NCBI RefSeq assembly: GCF_000217715.1
Contig: NC_015666.1
Coordinates: 1,376,270-1,440,269 of the forward strand
Source of the DNA: Halopiger xanaduensis SH-6
Lineage (GTDB): Archaea; Halobacteriota; Halobacteria; Halobacteriales; Natrialbaceae
Direction: 5' to 3'
Length of the DNA: 64,000 nucleotides
Notes under the pieces: generated by a model
What the model was told of the DNA's origin: nothing
The model's database searches: none
Seen by the model: only the letters and a program-made list of their open reading frames with translations
Translations under genes and position numbers: made by a program
Part shown: in pieces, positions 49,664 to 60,328 of the stretch
Position numbering within the stretch: position 1 is the stretch's first letter
Layout of the letters: every line of letters begins with the position of its first letter

Positions 49664-52342
49664 TCAGTCCTCGAGGCGCTCCTGTAACTCCTGGACTTTC
49701 GAAACCAGTTCGATCGGCGGCGTCGTGTTCACGTCGATCGACTCGAGGTCCTCGAGGACGTCCTTGGCTTCGGGCTCGACCGTTTCGCCGGCGTCCGGTT
49801 CGGACCCGGAGTCGTCCGCCGGCGAGCCACCGTCCGCGCTCGCGGATCCCCGGAACTGGCCGCTCGAGAGGTCGAACACCGTCTGGACGGGTTCGCTCGA
49901 GCCGCCGCCCTTGGCTTCGATGGCCTTCTCCTCGCGCAGGCGCTCGAGGACCGTCCGCGACCGGTCGACGACCGGATCGGGAACGCCGGCCAGACCGGCG
50001 ACGTGGATCCCGTAGGAGCGATCCGTGGGGCCGTCGCGAACGGTACGGAGGAACGTCACGTCGCCGTCGCTCTCGTCGGCGGCGACGTGGACGTTGGCGA
50101 CGCGGGGGAGTTCCTCAGCTAACCCCGTCAGTTCGTGGTAGTGGGTCGCGAAGAGCGTCTTGGCCTGCACCTCGTTGTGGAGGTACTCGGTGGCCGCCCA
50201 GGCGATCGAGATGCCGTCGTAGGTCGCCGTCCCGCGACCGACCTCGTCCAGAATAACGAGGGAGTCCTCGGTCGCGGTGTGCAGGATGTTCGAGAGTTCG
50301 CTCATCTCGACCATGAACGTCGACCGACCCTGCGCGAGTTCGTCCAGCGCGCCGACGCGGGTGAAGATGCCGTCGACGAGGCCGATCTCGGCGTCCTTGG
50401 CCGGGACGAAGCTCCCGATTTGGGCCAGCAGGACGATGCAGGCGACCTGCCGCATGTACGTCGACTTGCCGGACATGTTGGGCCCGGTCACGACCAGGAA
50501 GCCCCGATCTTCGTCCATCTCGACGTCGTTCGGGACGAATTCGGTGGTCTGCTCGACGACCGGATGTCGCCCCTGATCGATCGCGAGGCGGTCGCCTCGG
50601 TGCAGATTCGGCTGCACCCAGCGGTTCTCCGCCGCGTGGGTCGCCAGACTCGCCAGCGCGTCGACGGTCGCCAGCGCCCGGCCCACGTCCTGCAGGAGTT
50701 CGGCCCGCTCGGCGACCTCCTCGCGAAGCTCCTCGAACAGTTCGTACTCGAGATCGCCGCGCTGTTCCTCCAGCCGGAGAATCTCGCGCTCCTTCTCCTC
50801 GAGTTCGTCGGTCGTGAACCGCTTGGAGTTCTTGAGCGTCTTGATCTCCTCGTAGTGGTCGGGGACGCCGTCCGCGGCCGATTTGCCGACCTGGATGTAG
50901 TAGCCGTCGGTCTTGTTCCGGTCGACGGTCACGTGCGACAAGTTGTACTGACGCTTCTCGCGCTCGGCGAGGGTGTCGAGCCACTCCCGAACCTCTTCGT
51001 GGCGCTCGATCACCTCGTCGAGTTCGGGATCGTAGCCCCGCGTGAGGAGGCCGCCCTGCGTGACGGTCGACGGCGGGTCCTCGGCGAGCGCTTCCGCGAG
51101 GGTCTCCCGGAGGTCCGCCGCGGCCTCGCGATCCGGTCGGTCGACGATCTCGGCGAGCGGCGACTCGGCTAGATCGGGGTTCGACTGGATGATCTCCGCG
51201 AGGGTCGGGAGCACGGCGAGCGTGTCCCGGACCGAGAGCAGGTCGCGGGCGTCCGCGCTGCCGTGGGTCGCCTTCGAGGCCAGCCGCGCCAGGTCGTACG
51301 CCTCGCCGAGTTCGTCCCGCAGTTCGTCGCGCGCCAGCGCCGCCGTCGAGAGGGCGGCGACGCTCTCCTGGCGCTGCTCGAGCGTCTCGAGCGAGCGTCG
51401 GGGTCGCTGGAGCCACTCCTTGAGGAGGCGCCCACCGGCGCTGGTTTCGGTGTGGTCGATCGTCCGGAACAGCGACCCCTCGCGCTCGCCCTGCATCGTC
51501 TCGGTGAGCTCGAGGTTGCGCTGGGTGGTCGCGTCCAGGGTGACGTGGTCGTCGCCGTGGTGGGCCTGGATGCGGGTCATCGACGCGAGCACGCCCGCGC
51601 CGGTCTCCTCGACGTAGTCCAAGATCGCCCCGGCGGCGGCGACGGTCGGCTCGCCGACCGACAGCCGCTCGACGGTCTCCGTCCCGAACTGCTCGCGAAC
51701 CGCGTGGTCCGCGCGCTTGGGCGCGAACGCCTCCGTCTCGTGGAGTGTCAACGTCGCGCCGATACGCTCGCGAACCGCGTTCAGCAGGTCGTCGTCGGTC
51801 CGTGCGTCCGGTCCCGGAAGCACCTCGACGGGGTCGAAGCGGTACAGCTCCGTGAGGGCATCGTCGCTATCGTCCGCCTCGGCGACGAGGAAGCGACCGG
51901 TCGTGACGTCCGCGAACGCGAGGCCGTAGTCGGCGTCGGCGCCGCTCGAGCCTGCGCCAGACCTCGAGCCGTCGACCACCGCCGCGAGGTACTGCGCGTC
52001 GGCGTCGGTCGTCTCGAGCAGGGTCCCCGGCGTCACCACGCGAACGATTTCCCGCGCGTGGCCGGAGTCGGTTTCGTACTGGTCGGCGACCGCGACCCGG
52101 TAGCCGCGCTCGACCAGGGCCTTGAGGTAGGGCGTCAGATCGTCGACCGGCACGCCGGCCATCGGGTACGACGAGCCGTGCGACGATTTCTTGGAAACCT
52201 TGAGATCGAGTTCGTCGGCGACGATCTCGGCGTCCTCGTCGAAGAACTCGTAGAAGTCGCCACACTGCATCGCCAGCAGCTCCGCGTCGGTGTTCTCCTT
52301 GAGCGAGAGGAATTCCCCGACGATACCCGTCGCCTCTGTCAT
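49664..52342 (-). CDS. mutS: DNA mismatch repair protein MutS
   Basis: An 892-residue MutS1-type protein. The mismatch-reading motif MQCGDFYEFFDEDA is near residue 24. The Walker A TGPNMSGKSTYMRQ is near 637, with Walker B LVILDEVGRGTATYDG near 715. The C-terminus has an acidic linker and a short end domain. Mismatch repair by MutS/MutL in haloarchaea is bacterial-like. mutL is about 8 kb away on the other strand, not in an operon with mutS. ATG 52342 is about 25 nt after a CTTTACCC box, so leaderless. Confidence 0.97.
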   Translation of the reverse strand: MTEATGIVGEFLSLKENTDAELLAMQCGDFYEFFDEDAEIVADELDLKVSKKSSHGSSYPMAGVPVDDLTPYLKALVERGYRVAVADQYETDSGHAREIVRVVTPGTLLETTDADAQYLAAVVDGSRSGAGSSGADADYGLAFADVTTGRFLVAEADDSDDALTELYRFDPVEVLPGPDARTDDDLLNAVRERIGATLTLHETEAFAPKRADHAVREQFGTETVERLSVGEPTVAAAGAILDYVEETGAGVLASMTRIQAHHGDDHVTLDATTQRNLELTETMQGEREGSLFRTIDHTETSAGGRLLKEWLQRPRRSLETLEQRQESVAALSTAALARDELRDELGEAYDLARLASKATHGSADARDLLSVRDTLAVLPTLAEIIQSNPDLAESPLAEIVDRPDREAAADLRETLAEALAEDPPSTVTQGGLLTRGYDPELDEVIERHEEVREWLDTLAEREKRQYNLSHVTVDRNKTDGYYIQVGKSAADGVPDHYEEIKTLKNSKRFTTDELEEKEREILRLEEQRGDLEYELFEELREEVAERAELLQDVGRALATVDALASLATHAAENRWVQPNLHRGDRLAIDQGRHPVVEQTTEFVPNDVEMDEDRGFLVVTGPNMSGKSTYMRQVACIVLLAQIGSFVPAKDAEIGLVDGIFTRVGALDELAQGRSTFMVEMSELSNILHTATEDSLVILDEVGRGTATYDGISIAWAATEYLHNEVQAKTLFATHYHELTGLAEELPRVANVHVAADESDGDVTFLRTVRDGPTDRSYGIHVAGLAGVPDPVVDRSRTVLERLREEKAIEAKGGGSSEPVQTVFDLSSGQFRGSASADGGSPADDSGSEPDAGETVEPEAKDVLEDLESIDVNTTPPIELVSKVQELQERLED

Positions 52343-52429
52343 ATACGCTCGAGTGTGTTCCGACGGGTAAAGTGCTGCGGGTTTCGTCGATTCCGGTTCG
52401 CCGGTCTCGAGGACCGAACCCGTCTGGTC

Positions 52430-53929
52430 TCAGACGTCTCCGTTCTCCTGGACGTCCGCGAGTCGATCGACCATTTCCGTCACGACCTGCACCTGCCGTT
52501 CGACGTCTTCGCTCACCTCGGCCAGCGACTCGACCTCGGCCGCGACCTGATCGGCGTTCTCCATCACCTCGTCGGCCATGCCGGCGATCTCCTCGGTGCT
52601 CGCGGCTTGGTCGTCCGTCGCGGTCGCGACCTCGTCGACGCCGGAGGCCGCCTCGCTGACGGCGGTCTCGATCTCCCCGAGGTTCTCGACGGTGTCTTCG
52701 ACCAGCTCGACGCCGTCGTCGATCTCCGCATTGGCGTCCTCGAGGCTCTCGACGGTCTCCTGTGTATCCTCCTGGATCTGGTTGACCATCCGCTCGATGG
52801 TGGCCGCTTCCTCCTGCGATTCCTCGGCTAGATTCTTGACCTCGTCCGCGACGACGGCGAACCCGTCGCCGGCTTCGCCGGCAGTTGCGGCCTCGATCGA
52901 GGCGTTCAGCGCGAGCAGGTTGGTCTGGTCGGCGATGTCGTTGATGACGTCGACGATCTCGTCGATGCGCTGGACGCCCTCGCGGAGGTCCTCGACGTCT
53001 TCGGTGACCTCGCCGGCTGCGTCCTGGACGCCTTCCATCTTGTCGATCGCCCGTTCGGCGGTGTCGGTCGTTTCGCCAGCGATCTCCTCCGCGCGCTCGG
53101 CGGTCGCGCTGACCTCCTCCGTGTTCGAGGCGATCTCCTCGACGGTCGCACTCAGGTTCGACATCTCGCTGGCGATTTCTGCCGTCGACGACGACTGCTC
53201 CGTCGCGACGTCGTCGATCGTCTCCGTGCCGTCGCCGATCCGCTCCGCGTAGTCCTCGAGTTCCTCGACGGTGTCCTCGAGATCCGCACGGACCGATTCG
53301 CGTCGCTGGGTCATCGAGGCGAGTTGCTCCATGAAGTCGTCGACCTTCGAGCCGATGACGAACTGCTGGTCCAGCACAGCCAGCCGAAGCGTCGAGAGGG
53401 TTCGCTCGACGGTTTCGTCGACGGCGTCCTCGACGGCCGCCGCGGCGTCTGGTTCGTCCCCGGTCGCTTCTGCACCCGGGTCCGGCGCGTACTCCGCCGT
53501 CACCTCGTCGGCGATCTCCTCGAGCAGCTGCTCGTAGTACACCATGTACGAGCCGACGTACTCGTTGAGCCCCGGTTCGACGAACAGATCCGCGGGCGAG
53601 AACTCCGCCCGGCGCTCGAAAAAGGCGGGTCCGTAGTCGCCCTCCCCGAACGCCTCGAGGTACTGTCGGTGTTCCCGCTTGAACTCGGCCTCGCTGAGCG
53701 CCGACGCGGCGAACGCCTCGTCGAGCTTCCGGCGGGACCGGACGTTCTCGTAGTACTCGTCCGCGAGGTCGTCGCTGACCCGTTCGAAGAGGTGGGCCTG
53801 CGACTCGAGGCGACGTTCGTCCTCGGGACCGAAGCCGACGAACTCCTTGACTCGATCGACGCTCGCCCGGTCGAACGACGTGCGCTGTGGCGCGCCGGCG
53901 TCGCCCATCGCCTGCCCTTGCTGTGACAT
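52430..53929 (-). CDS. Globin-coupled methyl-accepting transducer (HemAT-like), proximal His absent
   Basis: A 499-residue soluble chemoreceptor. Residues 15-150 look like the protoglobin sensor of HemAT-type transducers (SRRKLDEAFA, EYVGSYMVYYEQLLEE). The signalling domain (about 230-499) is a long four-helix coiled coil with the conserved hairpin NLLALNASIEAATAG and FAVVADEVKNLAEES. Aligning the region to HemAT puts Asp114 (SPADLFVEPG) where the heme-ligating His should be, so heme binding is doubtful. No transmembrane helices. TATA-like ATACTTAT lies 26-33 nt before the ATG. Confidence 0.82.
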   Translation of the reverse strand: MSQQGQAMGDAGAPQRTSFDRASVDRVKEFVGFGPEDERRLESQAHLFERVSDDLADEYYENVRSRRKLDEAFAASALSEAEFKREHRQYLEAFGEGDYGPAFFERRAEFSPADLFVEPGLNEYVGSYMVYYEQLLEEIADEVTAEYAPDPGAEATGDEPDAAAAVEDAVDETVERTLSTLRLAVLDQQFVIGSKVDDFMEQLASMTQRRESVRADLEDTVEELEDYAERIGDGTETIDDVATEQSSSTAEIASEMSNLSATVEEIASNTEEVSATAERAEEIAGETTDTAERAIDKMEGVQDAAGEVTEDVEDLREGVQRIDEIVDVINDIADQTNLLALNASIEAATAGEAGDGFAVVADEVKNLAEESQEEAATIERMVNQIQEDTQETVESLEDANAEIDDGVELVEDTVENLGEIETAVSEAASGVDEVATATDDQAASTEEIAGMADEVMENADQVAAEVESLAEVSEDVERQVQVVTEMVDRLADVQENGDV

Positions 53930-54185
53930 GGTCCAGAGAGGGGACCTCGATGCCATAAGTATTCTTGCCGGAGAATTATCTGTTATCGGATCTATAGTTA
54001 GAAACGGGACGAACGCGGAACGAGGACGTGAGAAACGGCTAACAGATCTCCTCGCGTTCGCCGGATATATCGAATAGTGATCAAGAGTCTCTCCCGCTAA
54101 CTGGCGTCTGACGTCTGGCGACTCGTCGACTCGAGCAAGCGTAACGCGTCGGCGGGTCGGCGACCCGCGGGCGGGCCGCGACAGG
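53930..54185. other. 256-bp AT-rich intergenic region
   Basis: Holds the transducer promoter (about 53955-53962) and an AT-rich segment (GAATTATCTGTTATCGGATCTATAG, split here at 53972-53996). No further gene is supported. Confidence 0.35.
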
Positions 54186-54512
54186 TTAAAACAGTAGCCC
54201 GCCGAGCGGCACGTCCTGTTCCGGTTCGACGAGGACGGGGAACTCCTCCTCGTCCGGCACGCCGACCGTCAGTGCCTCGGATTTGAAGCCGGCGATCCGG
54301 ACCGAGCCGAGGTTCGTCGCACACAGAACCTGCCGCCCCTCGAGTTCCTCGGGGTCGTAGTGGTGGTCCAGTTGCGCGGCGGACTGGACCTCGCCGTGCT
54401 CGCCGAGGTCGATCCACAGCTTGGTCATCTTCGGCTTGTTCGCCTCCTCGAACGATTCCGCCTCGAGCACCTCGCCGACGCGGATTTCGACGTCGAACGG
54501 ACTGTCGACCAT
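54186..54512 (-). CDS. tRNA-binding OB-fold protein (CsaA/MetG C-terminal type)
   Basis: A 108-residue protein matching the EMAPII/CsaA-type OB fold. Seen: DVEIRVGEVLEAESFEEANK at the start, a central LWIDLGEHG, and the conserved GRQVLCATNLGSVRIAGFKSE near 68, followed by the tail EPEQDVPLGGLLF. Such proteins bind tRNA or act as small chaperones. It is a free-standing copy, not fused to a synthetase. It lies 81 bp after the LLM oxidoreductase gene and could be in that operon. An in-frame upstream start at 54563 exists but adds non-conserved residues. Confidence 0.88.
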   Translation of the reverse strand: MVDSPFDVEIRVGEVLEAESFEEANKPKMTKLWIDLGEHGEVQSAAQLDHHYDPEELEGRQVLCATNLGSVRIAGFKSEALTVGVPDEEEFPVLVEPEQDVPLGGLLF

Positions 54513-54593
54513 GGCAGGTCGTGACGTGGATGTACTCCCGAATAAGGGATTGGATTCCGGCATCCGTTCGGGAGCCCGAGGCCGGGCTGCCCG

Positions 54594-55573
54594 TTACCCG
54601 AGTCCCAGTTCCGCCGCAAGCAGCGCCAGACTGTCGTCCTTGGGATCGGCCGCATCGGGAACGACGAGCATGACCTCTTCGATGCCGGCGTCGGCGTACG
54701 CGGCCAGCGACTCGCGTACCGCCGCCGGCGTGCCGGTCGGTGCCGTCTCGAGGTAGCCCGCGAGGAAGAACTCGCGCGGTTCCGCGGGCTCGTCCAGCAG
54801 GAACTCGGTGCGGAACTGCTCGCGCTTCTTCTCCGCCTCGTCTGTCGTCTCGCCGACGAAGGCGAACAGTTCGGCGGACTTCGCGATTTCGTCGTACCGC
54901 TCGTCGCTCGCGCAGTGCTCTCGCAGGACCTCGAGCTTTCCTTCGAACCCCTCCGGCTCGAGGGTGCCGTAGTTCCAGCCGTCGGCCAACTCGGCGGCGT
55001 AGGGGAGGGTAACGTCCTCGCCGCCACCGCCGATCCAGATCGGCGGGTGGGGCTCCTGCACGGGCTGGGGCTCGCAAAAGGCCTCCTCGAGATCGACATC
55101 GAGATACTCGCCCTCGTGGCTGTAGGTGTCGTTCGTCCACAGGCCCTGCAGGATTTCGATCGTCTCGCCGAGCCGGTGGATCCGCTCGGCCGGCGGCTCG
55201 CGGAACTCGTAGCCGAACCGATCGTACTCGTCGGCGTACCAGCCCGCGCCGAGGCCGACCTCGAGTCGGCCCTCGCTGATCCGGTCGACCGTCGCGGCCA
55301 TCTTCGCCAGCACGGCGGGATGGCGGTAGGATTGGCAGGTGACGAGCGTCCCGAGGCGAATCTCGTCGGTAGTCTCGGCGACGGCGCTGAGCGTCGTCCA
55401 GCACTCGTGGGTCGCCCGCCGCTGGTCCCCGATCCACGACTGGAAGTGGTCCTCGAGCCACACCGAGCGGTAGCCGAGCCGCTCGGCTTCGCGGACGGTC
55501 TCGCGGACGGTCGCGACGTCCGTTCCGTACTGGGGGAGCACGAGGCCGACGTCCAACTCGAGGGTGCTCGCGC

Positions 55574-55577
<4 letters not shown>
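54594..55577 (-). CDS. F420-type luciferase-like monooxygenase (LLM) oxidoreductase
   Basis: A 327-residue TIM-barrel LLM-class flavin/F420-dependent oxidoreductase (TIGR03560-like). ELDVGLVLPQYGTDVATVRE opens the barrel. WLEDHFQSWIGDQRRATHE is near 42, RLEVGLGAGWYADEYDRFG near 104, and PPIWIGGGGEDVTLPYAAE near 178. Its start overlaps the stop of the thiD-thiN gene by 4 bp (ATGA), so the two are translationally coupled. A role tied to thiamin salvage or degradation is inference from that coupling. Confidence 0.85.
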
Positions 55578-56965
<1,388 letters not shown>

Positions 56966-57073
56966 AGCCGGTAGTATTTCTCGGTTATACAAATCGATGG
57001 TGGTGTGGTCGGCGGACGGTTCCGGACGCTCGCACTCGAGCGCTGCGTCGACGCGAACGCCTATCAGTCTTCG

Positions 57074-58084
57074 CTACTCGCTCGCAAGGTCGGCGTAGAC
57101 GCCCCAGGAGGCGTCGCCAGCCGGGTGCTCGATTCGGTCGCCGGTTTCGTCGATCACACCGTTGCCCGACTCGACGCGACCGATCTCGGCCACGACGGTG
57201 TCGCGGTCCTCGAGCGCGGTTCGCACGTCGTCGACCCCATCCGGGTCGACCGCGATGAGCAACGAGCCGCAACTGGTCGTCGCCCAGGGATCGATCTCGA
57301 GGGCCTCGCAGACCTCGCGAACGCCGGGTCGCATCGGGACGGCCGCGCGGTCGACGACGAACCGAGCGTCCGCGCCGTCGGCCATCTCGTTCAGCGCGCC
57401 GGCGAGCCCGCCCTCGGTCACGTCGTGCATCGCCCGCACGGGACCCGCGGCGGCCGCCGTCAGCGCGTCCCTGACGCAGTGGACCTCCTCGAGGCGCGCC
57501 TGCGCGTCTGCGAGCGCGCCGTCGGAGACGTCGATCGCGTCGGGAAAGTGGGTGCTCAACAAGCCGACCGCCTCGACGGCGGGGCCGGTCGTCAGCAGGA
57601 GCCGGTCGCCGACCCGCGCGCCGTCGGGGCGGACGATCTCGCCGAACTCGCCGACGCCCATCGCCGTCGCCGCCCCGATCCACGGGTAGCTGGGATCGGA
57701 GTAGCGGGCGGTGTGGCCGGTGACGACCGAAACGCCGAGATCCGCACACTCCTCGTGGATCGTCTCCCAGACCGTCGCGAACTCCTCGTCGGTCATCTCC
57801 TCGGGCAGCGTAAAGCAGATCGAAAGGTGCGACGGCGGAACGCCGCTGACCGCTACGTCCGCGAGGATCAGATCGAGGGCGAACCGCGCCGCGCGCTCGA
57901 GCCCCAGTGGCGGGAGGATCGAGATCGGGTCGGTCGCCGTCACGAGGGCCTGGCCGCCGATCTCGAGGACGCCGAAGTCGACGCCGTGTTGCGGGCCCAG
58001 CGCCACGTCGTCGCGATCCGCGCCGAGGTTGGACGCGACGTGCCGTTCGAAGAACGTTCGATCGATTTTGCCGAGGTCGCTCAC
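57074..58084 (-). CDS. AIR synthase-like (PurM/HypE/ThiL superfamily) protein
   Basis: A 336-residue ATP-using PurM-fold protein. [20 protein letters not shown] near 82 is the phosphate-binding loop of HypE/ThiL/PurM relatives, and [15 protein letters not shown] near 140 and [19 protein letters not shown] near 230 are the AIRS C-terminal motifs. It lacks the C-terminal PRxC of HypE. No hydrogenase or purine genes are nearby. The next gene on the same strand is thiD-thiN, so a thiamin link is possible but not shown. The start is GTG, overlapped by a 23-codon ORF. Confidence 0.8.
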   Translation of the reverse strand: MSDLGKIDRTFFERHVASNLGADRDDVALGPQHGVDFGVLEIGGQALVTATDPISILPPLGLERAARFALDLILADVAVSGVPPSHLSICFTLPEEMTDEEFATVWETIHEECADLGVSVVTGHTARYSDPSYPWIGAATAMGVGEFGEIVRPDGARVGDRLLLTTGPAVEAVGLLSTHFPDAIDVSDGALADAQARLEEVHCVRDALTAAAAGPVRAMHDVTEGGLAGALNEMADGADARFVVDRAAVPMRPGVREVCEALEIDPWATTSCGSLLIAVDPDGVDDVRTALEDRDTVVAEIGRVESGNGVIDETGDRIEHPAGDASWGVYADLASE

Positions 58085-58177
58085 GCACGGAGCGTCGCAG
58101 GGACCGCTCTTAGCGGTGGTGATCCGCTGTCAGTTCCGACGTAACCGAACATGCTAGCGTAGCTCGATCAAATAACC
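58081..58177 (-). other. Promoter and 23-codon leaderless upstream ORF of the AIR synthase-like gene
   Basis: A GGTTATTTG box (58169-58177) is 17-25 nt before ATG 58152. The ORF begins MFGYVGTDSGSPP and ends in a TGA overlapping the GTG of the main gene (GTGA). The main gene has no clear ribosome site of its own. Confidence 0.45.
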
Positions 58178-58228
58178 GAAACAGGTTTCGCGAAACCGTA
58201 AAATGGCTCTATCGTGAAGCGGACGTAG

Positions 58229-59329
58229 ATGGCGTACTCGTTCCCGACGACGGACCGATCCGACCTCGAGTTCTCTCTGGGAGAACTGACGGGTGCGCTA
58301 GGGGATTCGATTACGGTCCTGCCGCTGCTGGTGGCGCTGGCCGCGACGACGAGCGTCTCCCTGCCCCACGTGCTCGTCGGCTTCGGCGTCTTCCAGATCG
58401 TCTGGGGGCTGTACTACGGGATGCCGCTGTCCGTCGAGCCGATGAAGGCGCTGGTCGGGCTGGCCATCGTCGGCTCGCTCTCGTATCCGGAACTCGCCGC
58501 GGCCGGACTCCTCGCGGGCGGCGTACTGTTGACGGTCGGACAATTCGGCCTCGTCGGCCGGGTCCAGCGGGTCGTCGGCGAACCGGTCATCCGCGGCGTC
58601 CAGTTTGCCGTCGCCCTGCTCCTGCTCGAGTCGGCGGTCGACCTCTCGCTCGGAAGCCCGACCGTCGCGGGAGCCGGCCTCGCGGTCGTCGGACTGCTCG
58701 CGCTCGCGGGCTACCGCCAGTCCAGCGTGCTGGTCGTCCTCGGACTCGGCGGCGCCGCGGCGGTCGCCGCGGCCGGCGCGCCGACGCCGACGGTGCCGGA
58801 ACTCGCCGTCTTCCCCGCCGGCACGCCCAGCCTCACGGCTGCGGCGCTCGAGGGCACCGTCGCCCAGCTCGGGATGACCGTCGGGAACGCCGCGATCGCG
58901 ACCGCGCTACTCTGCGGCGATCTCTACGACCGGGATATCTCGGCCGACGACCTCTCGACGAGCATGGGCGTGACCTGCCTCGCGGCGGTTCCGCTGGGCG
59001 GGATCCCGATGTGCCACGGCAGCGGCGGTCTCGCGGGCAAGTACGCCTTCGGCGCGCGGACCGGCGGCGCGAACGTGCTGCTCGGAATCGGCTACGTTGC
59101 GCTCGCTATGGTCGCGACCGGCGCGCTACTCGCGGCGTTCCCGACCGCGCTGCTCGGCGTCCTGCTGGCGGTCGTCGCCCTCGAGCTCGGCCGCGCGGCG
59201 TTCGAGCCCGTCGATGACCTGCGGGCGCTGGCGCTGGTCGTCGGCGTCGGCGTCGTCGGCCTCGCGGTCAACGTCGGCGTCGCGTTCGTGCTCGGTGCGG
59301 TCGCGTTCTGGCTGGTCTCGCAGTCGTAG
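58229..59329 (+). CDS. Sulfate/molybdate transporter-like protein (MOT1/SulP type)
   Basis: A 366-residue integral membrane protein with about ten hydrophobic segments. LGELTGALGDSITVLPLLVA at the N-terminus, MPLSVEPMKALVGLAIV near 70 and the late GGIPMCHGSGGLAGKYAFGA near 252 match the MOT1 molybdate/sulfate family, which lacks the STAS domain of SulP proteins. Substrate is not certain. It is a single gene, with no molybdate ABC genes or molybdopterin synthesis genes next to it. It precedes the aldolase-mutL operon. Confidence 0.85.
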   Translation: MAYSFPTTDRSDLEFSLGELTGALGDSITVLPLLVALAATTSVSLPHVLVGFGVFQIVWGLYYGMPLSVEPMKALVGLAIVGSLSYPELAAAGLLAGGVLLTVGQFGLVGRVQRVVGEPVIRGVQFAVALLLLESAVDLSLGSPTVAGAGLAVVGLLALAGYRQSSVLVVLGLGGAAAVAAAGAPTPTVPELAVFPAGTPSLTAAALEGTVAQLGMTVGNAAIATALLCGDLYDRDISADDLSTSMGVTCLAAVPLGGIPMCHGSGGLAGKYAFGARTGGANVLLGIGYVALAMVATGALLAAFPTALLGVLLAVVALELGRAAFEPVDDLRALALVVGVGVVGLAVNVGVAFVLGAVAFWLVSQS

Positions 59330-59440
59330 AGCGGTTCCCGTATTAGACCGGACGCGACGCACCGGCGAGTACCAGTGAGTGACCGCTGGTGGAGTGCCGT
59401 TTCCATCGGAGTTTTTGTGGCCGCCGCGAGATGGTCCGAT

Positions 59441-60328
59441 ATGACTCTCCAGCAGGAACTCGCGGGAATCACGTGTCCGGTCGTGACGCCCTTCGACGAC
59501 GCGAACCAGATCGACGAGGACGCACTCGAGACGGTCCTTGACGACCTCGTTTCGGGCGGCATCGACGCCGTCTTCCCGAACGGGACGACGGGCGAGTTCG
59601 CCAGCCTCTCGCCCGACGAACGGCGCCGCGTCCTCGAGTTCACGGTCGAACAGGTCGGCGGCGACGTCCCAGTTGTCGCCGGCGCGGGCGCGACCAGCGT
59701 CGCCGAGACGCTCGAGTACCTCGAGGAAGCGGCCGACCTCGGCGCCGACGCCGCGGTCGTCGTCCCGCCGTACTTCCACGCGGCGAACGCGCCGGCCGGC
59801 AACGAGCGGTTTTTCGAGACCGTTGCCGACGAGTCGCCGCTGCCGCTGCTCCTGTACAACATCCCGGCCTGTACCGGCGGCGAGATCGCGGTCGAGACCG
59901 TCGAGGCGGTCGCCGAGCACGACAACGTGGTCGGCCTGAAGGACTCGAGCGGCGACCTCGAGTACTTCCTCGCGGCGATGCGGGCGACGCCCGACGAGTT
60001 CCTGCTGCTACAGGGGTACGACGCCCTCCTGCTGCCGTCGCTGCGGATGGGCGCCGACGGCGGGGTGAACGCGCTGTCGAACGCCGTCCCCGAAGCCTAT
60101 AGCGAACTGTACGAGACCGCCGAGACCGAACGCGGCGCGACGCTGCAGGACGCGATCGCGGACCTGTTCGAAGCCTGCGGCGCCTACGGGTTCGCCCCGG
60201 CGACGAAGGCGGCCCTCGAGCACCGCGACGTGATCCCCACCGACGCCGTGCGCCCGCCGCTGGTGACGGTTCCCGACGACGGCTGCGCGGCGATCGAAGA
60301 CGCCGTCGAGGGTGTGCTCGAGGCATGA
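59441..60328 (+). CDS. Dihydrodipicolinate synthase family aldolase (KDG/KDPG aldolase-like)
   Basis: A 295-residue TIM-barrel class I aldolase. GITCPVVTPFDDANQIDED at the start and PNGTTGEFASLSPDERRRVL near 45 are the family motifs. The Schiff-base Lys is in VVGLKDSSGDLEYF near 165, and the catalytic Tyr in LLLYNIPACTGGE near 137. In haloarchaea such proteins include KD(P)G aldolase and DapA; I cannot tell which. No lysine operon is adjacent, which mildly favours a sugar-acid aldolase. Its TGA overlaps the mutL ATG. An AT-rich GTTTTTGTGG precedes the start by about 25 nt. Confidence 0.8.
   Translation: MTLQQELAGITCPVVTPFDDANQIDEDALETVLDDLVSGGIDAVFPNGTTGEFASLSPDERRRVLEFTVEQVGGDVPVVAGAGATSVAETLEYLEEAADLGADAAVVVPPYFHAANAPAGNERFFETVADESPLPLLLYNIPACTGGEIAVETVEAVAEHDNVVGLKDSSGDLEYFLAAMRATPDEFLLLQGYDALLLPSLRMGADGGVNALSNAVPEAYSELYETAETERGATLQDAIADLFEACGAYGFAPATKAALEHRDVIPTDAVRPPLVTVPDDGCAAIEDAVEGVLEA

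Noticed and set aside
56966-57073. Possible TPP riboswitch before thiD-thiN
   Set aside because: A TATA-like box lies about 21 nt before the start, leaving no leader, and no THI-box CUGAGA-like core is present.
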